A stretch of DNA of 64,000 nucleotides from Burkholderia oklahomensis C6786 (GCF_000959365.1 NZ_CP009555.1:3968001-4032000); one strand, 5' to 3'; numbered from the stretch's first letter, positions 35,867 through 43,109 are shown. The notes: a model not told the origin generated them from the letters alone. A program made the numbers and translations.

Positions 35867-36363
35867 CGCGTGCCTCCGGTATGAATCAGATAGGCGAGCC
35901 ATGCCGCGGCGGGCGCGGCGAGAAACGCCGCATAAGGCGCGGAGCGGCGCGCGCCGAGCGCGAACGCGGGCGCGCCGTGGCGCCCGAGCGAGCCGAACGA
36001 CGTGCGGCTCAGCAGCATGAGGCCGAGCGCGTGAATGCCCGCCGCGATACTCGCGACGATCCACAGCCAAGGCAGCGCCGACAGGCCGCACCAGGCGCCG
36101 AGCACCGCGAATACTTTGACGTCGGCGGCGCCCATCACGCGCAGTGCGAAAAACGGAAAAAGAGAAACGAGACCGACTATCCCGCCGATCAATGCGCCGG
36201 CCAATGTCGTTTCGAATGGGTTTTGTCGGCAGACTGTAAAAATGATAACGGCAGCAAGACCAGCGAGTACCAATTCGTTGGGAATACGGCGATCGCGACA
36301 ATCAGCAATTGCAACAGCCGCAGTCCAGGCGAAAAAGAACCCAATACTGAATAAATGAATCAT
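35863..36363 (-). CDS. tadV: prepilin peptidase TadV (CpaA)
   Basis: TadV is the aspartic inner-membrane protease that trims Flp and TadE/TadF-type prepilins. The 166-residue protein has about five or six membrane helices, with the first catalytic Asp in AVAIADCRDRRIPNELVLAG and the second in RVMGAADVKVFAVLGAW (GxxD-K type). The length matches the minimal CpaA/TadV type without the N-terminal methylase domain. The open frame reaches 36408, but ATG 36363 starts the first helix. It begins 82 bp after flp, beyond a strong hairpin. Confidence 0.93.
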   Translation of the reverse strand: MIHLFSIGFFFAWTAAVAIADCRDRRIPNELVLAGLAAVIIFTVCRQNPFETTLAGALIGGIVGLVSLFPFFALRVMGAADVKVFAVLGAWCGLSALPWLWIVASIAAGIHALGLMLLSRTSFGSLGRHGAPAFALGARRSAPYAAFLAAPAAAWLAYLIHTGGTR

Positions 36364-36389
36364 TTCAGCCCCAGCCGCCCGGCGACGTG

Positions 36390-36415
36390 TTGCGGATTGC
36401 CGAAGCAATCCGCAA
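36390..36415 (-). promoter_or_regulatory. intercistronic UUCG hairpin between flp and tadV
   Basis: An 11-bp perfect stem (36390-36400 with 36405-36415) closes on a TTCG tetraloop when read on the minus strand, with the C-G closing pair typical of very stable UUCG loops. No T run follows, so it is not a standard terminator. It could stabilise the flp mRNA or attenuate read-through, giving more pilin than assembly proteins. Confidence 0.7.
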
Positions 36416-36445
36416 TTCGTGGTAACGCGTAATTGGAAGTAAACG

Positions 36446-36616
36446 TTATGCCGCCGGCAATTTACCGGCGATCGTGCTGAACAGGTTACTCAGGTCGGTA
36501 CCGAGCGTGCCGACCGTCGTCGCGATGGCCACCGCGATGAGACCCGCGATCAACCCGTATTCGATCGCGGTTACCCCTGCCTCCTCCGTGAGGAAGCGAT
36601 TCATCAGTTGTTTCAT
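36446..36616 (-). CDS. flp: Flp-family type IVb major pilin
   Basis: The 56-residue prepilin is the main subunit of the Tad/Flp pilus. It has a short leader, the cleavage region TEEAGVTAIEYGLIAGLIAV with the conserved Glu-Tyr pair of the Flp motif, and a single hydrophobic helix (YGLIAGLIAVAIATTVGTLG), ending in FSTIAGKLPAA. The ATG at 36616 follows CGAGGATCAAC; a start 9 codons upstream is possible but has no ribosome binding site. It is the first gene of the minus-strand pilus cluster, with 660 bp of AT-richer DNA upstream. Confidence 0.95.
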   Translation of the reverse strand: MKQLMNRFLTEEAGVTAIEYGLIAGLIAVAIATTVGTLGTDLSNLFSTIAGKLPAA

Positions 36617-37199
36617 GTTGATCCTCGTGCCTTGAGTCTTCATTGGCCTTGCTTTTCGCTATCGGCCGACCTTGCCCCGCCATTCGACCTTAATGCCGGA
36701 TCGGGCGGTTTCGTTATAACTCTTTTTTCAAGAGCTTCTAACAATTTGATACAAGTTAACATTCATGTCGGCGGCGTCCTCCTCGTATTCCCTGATGTAC
36801 CAGACCATACAAATAGCGCACGAGCGAATCTTATATCCGAACCTTTTTTTGTTCCACATTTTTGTTAATTTTGCTCAGACATTATGACCGCGCGCACGCT
36901 TATTTTTACGACTTACCGGTAGGCCTTACACATAAGGACTTACGATAGGTTAGATCTACATACCTAATCCATCAGTAAAACGATCGATTCAAATATCGAT
37001 GATCCATCCCGCGGATGGATCGCACGTTACGCCGCACGCGTAACGCAAAGCGCGCGGCGTTACGTTACGAACGCATAAAAACTCGGCCGCCGCGCGTATC
37101 TTCCGCCCCTTTTCGAGCAACGTCCCGCTTCCCGCCAACCCTTTTCCGACAAGGGTTTGCGGGATGTCATCGCGCGCATCGAAAAGATCGTCCAGCAAA
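36617..37199. other. AT-rich divergent control region between flp and the lipoprotein-TpsB operon
   Basis: No protein gene is supported in this stretch, which is clearly lower in GC (especially 36700-36990) than its surroundings. It should contain the flp promoter (minus) and, at its right end, the palindrome cluster and sigma-54 promoter for the plus-strand operon. A 12-codon frame with a GAGGAGG sequence upstream (36728-36766, minus) is the only small candidate. Confidence 0.7.
37001..37074. promoter_or_regulatory. palindrome cluster, candidate enhancer for the sigma-54 promoter
   Basis: Three inverted repeats lie close together: GATCCATCC-CGC-GGATGGATC (37001-37021, perfect), CGTTACGC-CGCAC-GCGTAACG (37025-37045, perfect) and GCGTT-N8-AACGC (37057-37074). 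The motif CGTTACG, or its complement, occurs four times. Centres are about 140-190 bp upstream of the -24/-12 promoter, the usual place for binding by a sigma-54 activator. Confidence 0.6.
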
Positions 37200-37200
37200 A

Positions 37201-37216
37201 TGGCACGCCAGTTGCA
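37201..37216 (+). promoter_or_regulatory. sigma-54 (-24/-12) promoter
   Basis: TGGCACG at 37201-37207, four bases, then TTGCA at 37212-37216 match the sigma-54 consensus TGGCACG-N4-TTGCA at every position. It lies 61 bp before the start of the first lipoprotein gene in the right orientation. Confidence 0.85.
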
Positions 37217-37277
37217 GAGTAATCGTCCGCAAGTGCAGCACACCAATCATCAGACAACACACCAATGCGAGGACGAT

Positions 37278-38741
37278 ATGAACACCCAGACGATTTCCCA
37301 TGGCACGCTCCGGACGACTTTGATCGCGGCCACCGTGGCAGCCATGCTCTCCCTCTCCGCTTGCGGCGGCTCCGGCTCGATCAGCAAGGGGCTCGACGGC
37401 TCGGGCTCCGGTAGCGGCAACGCGATTTCCACGACGGGCGACGGCTCGGGTTCGGGCGGCGGCTCCGGCTCGACGGGCGGCCTGTCGGGCGGCGGCTCGA
37501 CCTCCGGCGGCGGCTCGACCTCCGGCGGCGGTTCCACGTCGGGCGGCGGCACGTCGACCTCGTCGAGCATCAACGCACTCGGCACGATCGCCGGCAACAC
37601 GGGCGGCATCATCGGCGGCGCCGGCTCGACCGTGTCGGGCCTCGGCACGGTCGTCGGCAGCCAGACGCTGCCCGGCGTGAACTCGCAGACGACGCAAGCG
37701 CTCGGCGGCATCGTCCAGGACCTCGGCGGCGCCGTCACCGCACTCGGTTCCGGCATCACGAGCGGCATCGGCCAGCTCGGCGCGTCGACGAACCCGATCG
37801 GCACGACCGTCGCGAGCACGGGCAACGTGGTCAGCGAACTGGGTGGCGCCGTCACGCAGACGGGCAACCTCGTCACGAGTCTCGGCACCGGCCCGCTCGC
37901 GCCGCTGTCGCCCCTCACGTCGCCGCTCGGCGGCGCGGTCAGCACGCTCGGCAACACGATCACCGCGGGCGGCACGACGCTCACCACCGCGCTGTCGACG
38001 GGCCCCGTCCAGCAATTGACGCAGACGGTCAGCTCGGCGATCACGCCGATCACGTCGATGGTCACGGGCACGACGCAGACGGTCGGCACCGTGACGGGCC
38101 TCGGCGCGCCCGTCAACACGCTGCTCGGCACGATCGGCGGCGGTCTCAACCAGGCCGGCGCGCTGATCACGAAGACGGGCAACAACCCGGTCACGACGGG
38201 CCTCGGCCAGACCGTGTCGGCAACCGGCAACACGATCACGTCGGTCGGCGGCCTGCTGACGGGCAGCACCGGCTCGACGAATCCGCTTGCGCCGATCACG
38301 GCCGCGGTCGGCGGCCTGACGGGCACGCTGAGCGGCGTCAGCGGCTCGACCGCAGGGACGCCGCTCGCGCCGCTCACGAACATCGTGTCGACGGTGACGG
38401 GCGCACTGACGGGCGCGGCGGGCGGCACGTCGACGAGCAACCCGCTCGCCCCCGTCACGGGCCTCGTGTCGACCGTCACGGGCGCGCTCACGGGCGCTAC
38501 CGGCGGCGCGACGTCGACCAGCCCGCTCGCCCCCGTCACGAACCTCGTGTCGACCGCGACGGGCGCGCTCGGCGGCGCGACGACGGCGCCGGCCACGAGC
38601 TCCACGACCACCGCAACGAACCCGGTCGCGAGCCTCACCGCACCGCTGACCGGCACGAGCAGCGGCACGAGCGGGTCGACCAACCTGCTGTCGCCCATCA
38701 CGTCGCTCGTCGGCGGCCTGCTCGGCGGCATCAAGAAGTAA
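37278..38741 (+). CDS. Gly/Thr/Ser-rich repeat lipoprotein (first paralog)
   Basis: The 487-residue protein has a lipoprotein signal (LIAATVAAMLSLSACGG, lipobox LSAC) and then a low-complexity Gly/Ser region with (GGGSTS)n repeats at residues 70-95. The rest is a long run of degenerate units such as LGTGPLAPLSPLTSPLGGAV, NPLAPVTGLVSTVTGALTG and SINALGTIAGNTGGIIGGAG, almost without charged or aromatic residues. No TPS, pentapeptide or known adhesin domain is recognised; databases may label such proteins collagen-like because of their Gly content. It is collinear in sequence with the next gene's product and is followed by a TpsB transporter, so it is probably a surface or secreted structural protein. 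The ATG follows GCGAGGACGAT. Confidence 0.85.
   Translation: MNTQTISHGTLRTTLIAATVAAMLSLSACGGSGSISKGLDGSGSGSGNAISTTGDGSGSGGGSGSTGGLSGGGSTSGGGSTSGGGSTSGGGTSTSSSINALGTIAGNTGGIIGGAGSTVSGLGTVVGSQTLPGVNSQTTQALGGIVQDLGGAVTALGSGITSGIGQLGASTNPIGTTVASTGNVVSELGGAVTQTGNLVTSLGTGPLAPLSPLTSPLGGAVSTLGNTITAGGTTLTTALSTGPVQQLTQTVSSAITPITSMVTGTTQTVGTVTGLGAPVNTLLGTIGGGLNQAGALITKTGNNPVTTGLGQTVSATGNTITSVGGLLTGSTGSTNPLAPITAAVGGLTGTLSGVSGSTAGTPLAPLTNIVSTVTGALTGAAGGTSTSNPLAPVTGLVSTVTGALTGATGGATSTSPLAPVTNLVSTATGALGGATTAPATSSTTTATNPVASLTAPLTGTSSGTSGSTNLLSPITSLVGGLLGGIKK
37488..37554 (+). repeat. 18-bp repeats encoding GGGSTS in the first lipoprotein
   Basis: Three consecutive near-identical 18-bp units (type TCCGGCGGCGGCTCGACC), with a partial fourth, encode the Gly/Ser/Thr linker next to the lipid anchor. 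Expansion or contraction would keep frame. Confidence 0.8.
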
Positions 38742-38791
38742 ACAGGGCCGGCGCCCGTCCAGCATCAGAAAAGACAGCGAGGAGCAGCATC

Positions 38792-40048
38792 ATGAATCAG
38801 CAACGTTTCGTCCGGTCGCCCGCGCTCAAGGCGTGGCGCGTTCCGCTCACCGCGCTCGCGACCGCATGCGTGCTCGCCGCGTGCGGCGGCAGCGACATCG
38901 CCGCGCCGCCGTCCGCCGGCAACAGCGGCAACGGCGGGAACACGACGCCGACCAACCCGAACACCCCGCAGACGACCACGACCGGCACGTCCGGCGTCGT
39001 CAACACGCTCGGCAAGACCGCGACCGATCTCGGCAACACGATCGGCTCGACGAGCGTGCCGGGCCTCGGCAGCGGCGTCACGCAAGGCGTCGGCGCGACG
39101 GTCGGCAGCACGGGCGGCATCATCAACGCCGCGGCGGACGCGTTGAGCAACGGTCTCGGCCAGATCGGCTCGACGCAGAATCCGGTCGGCACGACGGTCG
39201 CCGGCCTCGGCAACGTCGTGAGCGCGACGAGCAACACCGTGCAGGGCTTGAGCCAGACCGTGCAGGCGCTCGGCACCGGCCCGCTCGCACCGCTCTCTCC
39301 CGTCACGACGCCCGTCGCAGGCGCGCTCGCGACGGCGGCGAACGGCGTGAACGCGGCCGGCACGATGCTCGGCAACGCGCTGTCGACGGGCCCCGTCCAG
39401 CAAATCACGCAGCCGATCAGCTCGGCCGTGACGCCGCTCGTCATCACCGCGGGCCAGGTCACCCAGACGGTCGGCACGACGACGGGCGTCGGCCAGCCGG
39501 TGTCGGGCCTGCTGCAGCAAGTCGGCGGCGCGATCAGCTCGGCCGGCCGGCAGATCGCGGGCACGTCGTCGCAGCCGCTCGTCGGCGACGTCGGCCAGCT
39601 CGTGTCCGCGGTCGGCAACACCGTGACGAACACGGGCGGCCTCGTCAATCCGGCCGCACCGAACGGCGCGGCGCCGATCCCCGGCCTCATCACGAGTCTC
39701 GTCGGCGGTTCGACGGCGACGGTCGCCACCGGCTCGAGCTCGGGATCGACGCTCGGCAGCCCGCTGAACGGCCTGCTATCGAGCCTCGGCGGCGGCGCGC
39801 TGCCCACCGGCGCGCTCGGCGGCAGCGCGGTGTCGGGCGGCGCGAGCAATCCGCTTGCACCGGTCACGAGCCTCGCGAGCGGCGGCACGGGGGCTAGTAC
39901 AAACCCGCTCGCGCCCATCACCGGTTTGCTGAATACTGTCACGGGCACGCTCTCCGGCGCGACGTCGTCGTCGACCGCGAGCGGCTCGACGGGACTCCTC
40001 GCTCCGGTGACGAACACGCTCGGCACGCTGGGCAGCTTTGGTAAGTGA
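38792..40048 (+). CDS. Gly/Thr/Ser-rich repeat lipoprotein (second paralog)
   Basis: The 418-residue protein also has a lipoprotein signal (PLTALATACVLAACGG) and the same repetitive body as the gene before it, in the same order: VVNTLGKTATDLGNTIG, NPVGTTVAGLGNVVSA, ALGTGPLAPLSPVTTPVAGA, ALSTGPVQQITQPISSAVTP and NPLAPITGLLNTVTG. The two are therefore tandem paralogs. The spacing of 50 bp and the GCGAGGAGCAGC ribosome binding site suggest one operon from the sigma-54 promoter. The family is unknown to me beyond its composition. Likely roles are surface adhesion or biofilm matrix, which is inference from the neighbouring outer-membrane transporter. Confidence 0.85.
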   Translation: MNQQRFVRSPALKAWRVPLTALATACVLAACGGSDIAAPPSAGNSGNGGNTTPTNPNTPQTTTTGTSGVVNTLGKTATDLGNTIGSTSVPGLGSGVTQGVGATVGSTGGIINAAADALSNGLGQIGSTQNPVGTTVAGLGNVVSATSNTVQGLSQTVQALGTGPLAPLSPVTTPVAGALATAANGVNAAGTMLGNALSTGPVQQITQPISSAVTPLVITAGQVTQTVGTTTGVGQPVSGLLQQVGGAISSAGRQIAGTSSQPLVGDVGQLVSAVGNTVTNTGGLVNPAAPNGAAPIPGLITSLVGGSTATVATGSSSGSTLGSPLNGLLSSLGGGALPTGALGGSAVSGGASNPLAPVTSLASGGTGASTNPLAPITGLLNTVTGTLSGATSSSTASGSTGLLAPVTNTLGTLGSFGK

Positions 40049-40057
40049 TGCGAAGCA

Positions 40058-40088
40058 CCGCGCGCTCCTTCCGGCGAGGAGCGCGCGG
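40058..40088 (+). promoter_or_regulatory. first intercistronic hairpin before the TpsB gene
   Basis: A 12-bp perfect stem (CCGCGCGCTCCT at 40058-40069, AGGAGCGCGCGG at 40077-40088) lies 10 bp after the second lipoprotein stop. No T run follows, so it may partly stop transcription or protect the upstream mRNA from 3' decay. Confidence 0.65.
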
Positions 40089-40124
40089 CGCGGCGGCAGT
40101 CGGATTAGAACAACCGAAGACCAC

Positions 40125-40154
40125 GATGCGCGGCGCACGATAACGCCGCGCATC
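40125..40154 (+). promoter_or_regulatory. second intercistronic hairpin before the TpsB gene
   Basis: An 11-bp perfect stem (GATGCGCGGCG at 40125-40135, CGCCGCGCATC at 40144-40154) with an 8-nt loop, again without a T run, 45 bp before the TpsB start. Confidence 0.65.
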
Positions 40155-40199
40155 GACATTAGAAGATCAGAAGCACAAAGAGGCCCACGAGGAATCACA

Positions 40200-41879
40200 A
40201 TGAAATCCAGACACGAATCTTGGATGCTGTTGCTCGCGCTCGTCGCGGCCGCCGGTGCCGCCCATGCGCAAAGCCGTTCGGGCGGCAACCCGCTCGAGGC
40301 GCTGCCGCAGATCAACACGCCGCAGCGGCCGAGCGTGACCGTGCAGGTCGCGCCGCAGGAAGTCCAGGTGCAGGCGCTGCTCGCCCGCCATCTGACGCCG
40401 ACCTCGTTCCAGGTCGAAGGCGTCAAGTCGATTCCGTTCGAAGAGATCTCGCAGCGCTTCACGCCGCTCGTCGGCAAGGACATCACGATCGGCCAGTTGA
40501 TCGAAATGGCGAACGGCGTGACGAAGCTGTATCAGGAGCGCGGCTACGCGTTGTCGTTCGCGTTCATCCCCGCGCAGACGTTCGAGGGCGGCGTCGTGCG
40601 CGTGACGGTCGTCGAGGGCTACGTCGCGAACGTGAAGATCACCGGCCGGCCCGGCGCGATGGAACCGAAGGTTCGCGCGATCGCCGCGCACATCATGGAC
40701 GATCGGCCGCTGCGCCGCGCGACGTTCGAGCGCTACGTGAACACGTTCGGCCTGCTGCCCGGCGTGGCGGTGAAGGCGAACGTGCCGCCGCCGCAGAACA
40801 CCGACGGCGCGACGACGCTCGAACTCAACGTCGACCGCAAGCCGTTCAACGTGAGCGCGGGGCTCAACACGAACAACCCGGGCTTGCAGGGGCTCTTCAC
40901 GGTGACAGAGAACGGCCTCACGTCGCTCGGCGAGCAGATGAGCATCTCCGCCCTCTTCCCGAAAGGCCCGAACAACCAGACGTACGTGTCGTTCAGCGGC
41001 GCCGTGCCGATCGGCAGCAACGGCCTCGTCACGCGTCTCGACGCGAGCCATTATCGCGGCAATCCGTCCGTCGACCAGACCGCGCTGCCGAACGTCCAGC
41101 GCACCGTCATCAACGACAAGCTCGGCTTGTCCGCGTCCTATCCGCTGATGCTGAGCAACCAGCGCAGCCTGCTCGGCACGGTGTCGGGCTACGCGTCGCA
41201 CAGCGAGGATCGCTATCAGAACCAGAGCACGGGCGCGCTGATCGGCATGCGCTCGCAGGTGCGCGTGCTGCAGATGCAGCTCGACTACACGCGCGTGCAG
41301 CCGAAACAGGTGCAGAAGCTGAGCTTCAACGTCGCAAAGGCGTTCGACATTCTCGGCGCATCGAAGTCGGGCTTCACGAACATTCCGGGCGTCACGGCGA
41401 CGAATCCCGCATCGACGACGTTCGTGCGCACGGGCGCGACGTTCGTGCAGACGAACGAGTGGCCGTTCAAGATCGGCTCGACCGTGCAGCTCACCGGCCA
41501 GTACAGCCCCGATTCGCTGCCGACCACCGAGCAGATCTCGTTCGGCGCACAGCGCTTCGCGCTCGGCTATCAGCCGGGCGAGACGTCGGGTGATTCGGGC
41601 TGGGGCGCGTCGCTCGAGCTCAATCGCGCATTCGCGCCGGGCTTCACGTATCTGAAGAACATCACGCCGTACGTCCTGTACGACATGGCGCGCGTGTATC
41701 TGCATTCGGGCACGCCGGTGCCGCGCCGGCTGTCGTCGGTCGGGCTCGGCGTGCGGTTGACCGACAGCCGCTTCTACAACCTCGACGTGTCGATCGCGAA
41801 GCCCGTCGGCGACTCACCAATCGAGAGCGCGTCGCGCAGCCCGCGCGTGAATGCGTCGTTCTCCTATCAGCTCTACTGA
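40200..41879 (+). CDS. TpsB/FhaC-type outer-membrane transporter (ShlB/HecB family)
   Basis: The 559-residue protein has a signal peptide (MLLLALVAAAGAAHAQ) and the layout of two-partner secretion pores: an N-terminal linker, POTRA_2 domain (FQVEGVKSIPFEEISQRFTP, ERGYALSFAFIPAQTFEGGV, RVTVVEGYVANVKITG), second POTRA-like segment, and a C-terminal 16-strand-type barrel ending in an aromatic residue (SFSYQLY). FhaC-type proteins translocate large beta-helical exoproteins across the outer membrane. There is no TPS-domain partner nearby; the only candidates are the two lipoproteins immediately upstream. The ATG at 40200 follows CACGAGGAATCACA. A terminator at 41915 ends the unit. Confidence 0.92.
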   Translation: MKSRHESWMLLLALVAAAGAAHAQSRSGGNPLEALPQINTPQRPSVTVQVAPQEVQVQALLARHLTPTSFQVEGVKSIPFEEISQRFTPLVGKDITIGQLIEMANGVTKLYQERGYALSFAFIPAQTFEGGVVRVTVVEGYVANVKITGRPGAMEPKVRAIAAHIMDDRPLRRATFERYVNTFGLLPGVAVKANVPPPQNTDGATTLELNVDRKPFNVSAGLNTNNPGLQGLFTVTENGLTSLGEQMSISALFPKGPNNQTYVSFSGAVPIGSNGLVTRLDASHYRGNPSVDQTALPNVQRTVINDKLGLSASYPLMLSNQRSLLGTVSGYASHSEDRYQNQSTGALIGMRSQVRVLQMQLDYTRVQPKQVQKLSFNVAKAFDILGASKSGFTNIPGVTATNPASTTFVRTGATFVQTNEWPFKIGSTVQLTGQYSPDSLPTTEQISFGAQRFALGYQPGETSGDSGWGASLELNRAFAPGFTYLKNITPYVLYDMARVYLHSGTPVPRRLSSVGLGVRLTDSRFYNLDVSIAKPVGDSPIESASRSPRVNASFSYQLY

Positions 41880-41914
41880 CGCGTTCGCGTCCTTCCCCGC
41901 TTCGCTTCACGCAC

Positions 41915-41950
41915 GCGGCCCGTCATGCGACGGGCCGCTTCTGTTTTCAC
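41915..41950 (+). terminator. terminator after the TpsB gene
   Basis: GCGGCCCGTC at 41915-41924 pairs with GACGGGCCGC at 41929-41938, followed by TTCTGTTTTC. It closes the lipoprotein-TpsB operon. Confidence 0.85.
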
Positions 41951-42098
41951 TTCACATCGTCACTTCGATTAGAAGCACTTGTATCAAACGCGGCGCGCAG
42001 ATTCACGTATTCTGCGCAAAGCTCGCATGCATCGCCGTTCGACGCAAACGGCCCGCGAGCCCGATGAAAAAGACATTGTGCGATCCACGGAGGAAGAC

Positions 42099-42563
42099 AT
42101 GTTTCAAATGACCCGTTCACTGCGCTCGATCACCGTTGCAGGCGCGCTCCTCGCATGCGCTGCGAGCGCATTCGCTCAAGCGGACAGCCCGATCGGCACG
42201 TGGCAGACGATCGACGACCACACGGGCAAGCCGAAGGCGCTCGTGCAAATCAGCGCAGACTCGAGCGGCGAACTGTCGGGCAAGGTCCTCAAGGGCCTCG
42301 GCGAGAACGACACGCCGGATCGCCGCTGCACCGCGTGCACCGACGAACGCAAGGATCAGCTGATCAAGGGCATGACGATCATCAAGGCGATGAAGAAGGA
42401 AGGCGACGGCTGGGACGGCGGCAACATCCTCGACCCGGAAAACGGCAAGGTCTACAAGTGCAAGATGAAGCTCGAGGAAGGCGGCCAGAAGCTCGTCGTG
42501 CGCGGCTACATCGGCGTGTCGCTGCTCGGTCGCTCGCAGACCTGGATGCGTGCCGCGCAATAA
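42099..42563 (+). CDS. DUF2147 secreted protein
   Basis: A 154-residue protein with a Sec signal peptide (ITVAGALLACAASAFAQA) and a complete DUF2147 domain: SPIGTWQTIDDHTGKPKALV, a CTAC motif with a third Cys (RRCTACTDERKDQ), GDGWDGGNILDPENGKVYKC and VVRGYIGVSLLGRSQTWMR. DUF2147 proteins are periplasmic or secreted, adopt a small beta-barrel and have no firm function. It has its own ribosome binding site (ACGGAGGAAGAC), sits behind the TpsB terminator and is followed by its own terminator, so it is probably a separate unit. The open frame begins earlier (41979), but only this start gives a signal peptide. Confidence 0.9.
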   Translation: MFQMTRSLRSITVAGALLACAASAFAQADSPIGTWQTIDDHTGKPKALVQISADSSGELSGKVLKGLGENDTPDRRCTACTDERKDQLIKGMTIIKAMKKEGDGWDGGNILDPENGKVYKCKMKLEEGGQKLVVRGYIGVSLLGRSQTWMRAAQ

Positions 42564-42635
42564 GCCCGTTTGACGTCGACTGGCGCGGCTTGCCGCCGCT
42601 CGCGTTGCGCGTTTCGCGAACGCCGGCGGCAAAAC

Positions 42636-42674
42636 AAAACCGGCCTGTGCGTTTGCGCCAGGCCGGTTTTTTCA
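42636..42674 (+). terminator. terminator after the DUF2147 gene
   Basis: AAACCGGCCTG at 42637-42647 pairs with CAGGCCGGTTT at 42659-42669 or so, followed by TTTTTCATG. Confidence 0.88.
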
Positions 42675-42701
42675 TGCGCGCGATACGCCGCGCGCGTCGC
42701 G

Positions 42702-43109
42702 TCAGATCACGTGCTCGAGCGCGTGATCGTGACAAGGCGCGGTCGACGTCGTCGATGCTCCGCCGCTGCGCGCTTCCGCCGCTTTCGAGCGCGTATGCGT
42801 GCGCATGCGCATCGCCATCAGCTCGCACAGATCGTCGCTCTCCGCGCCGAACAGCTCGACCAGCACGCGCTTCAACGCGCCGGACTCGTGCCACGCCTTG
42901 AAGCGTCGGTGACACGTCTGATACGCGGGAAAACGGCGCGGCATCGCCGACCAGTTCGCACCGCTGTAGATCACCCACAGCACGCCGTTCAGCACCGCGC
43001 GCGTATCCGCGAGCGGTCTGCCGCGCAATTCCTTGCGCGGACGCAGCTCGGGCAGCAGCGGAGCGACGCGCTGCCACTCCTCGTCATTAATATCGCGATA
43101 CGGCGTCAT
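42702..43109 (-). CDS. orphan IS5-type transposase N-terminal-domain protein
   Basis: The 135-residue product corresponds only to the N-terminal DUF4096-like domain of IS5-family transposases (YRDINDEEWQRVAPLLPELR, RPLADTRAVLNGVLWVIYSG, FPAYQTCHRRFKAWHESGAL). The catalytic DDE domain is missing and replaced by a short tail rich in Arg, Ser and Thr. Yet the frame is intact, with a good ribosome binding site (CGGAGAGACAC) before the ATG at 43109. It may be a decayed insertion sequence or a domesticated DNA-binding protein; the sequence alone does not decide. I see no inverted repeats around it. Confidence 0.7.
   Translation of the reverse strand: MTPYRDINDEEWQRVAPLLPELRPRKELRGRPLADTRAVLNGVLWVIYSGANWSAMPRRFPAYQTCHRRFKAWHESGALKRVLVELFGAESDDLCELMAMRMRTHTRSKAAEARSGGASTTSTAPCHDHALEHVI

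Noticed and set aside
36617..36720. Sigma-54 promoter for flp on the minus strand
   Set aside because: I looked for GG-N10-GC pairs with the consensus context and found only poor matches such as TGGCGGGGCAAGG, so no promoter is called.
42577..42600. TGGCGCGGCTTGCC as another sigma-54 promoter
   Set aside because: The spacing between GG and GC is two bases short and it lies just after a coding region with no gene to drive.
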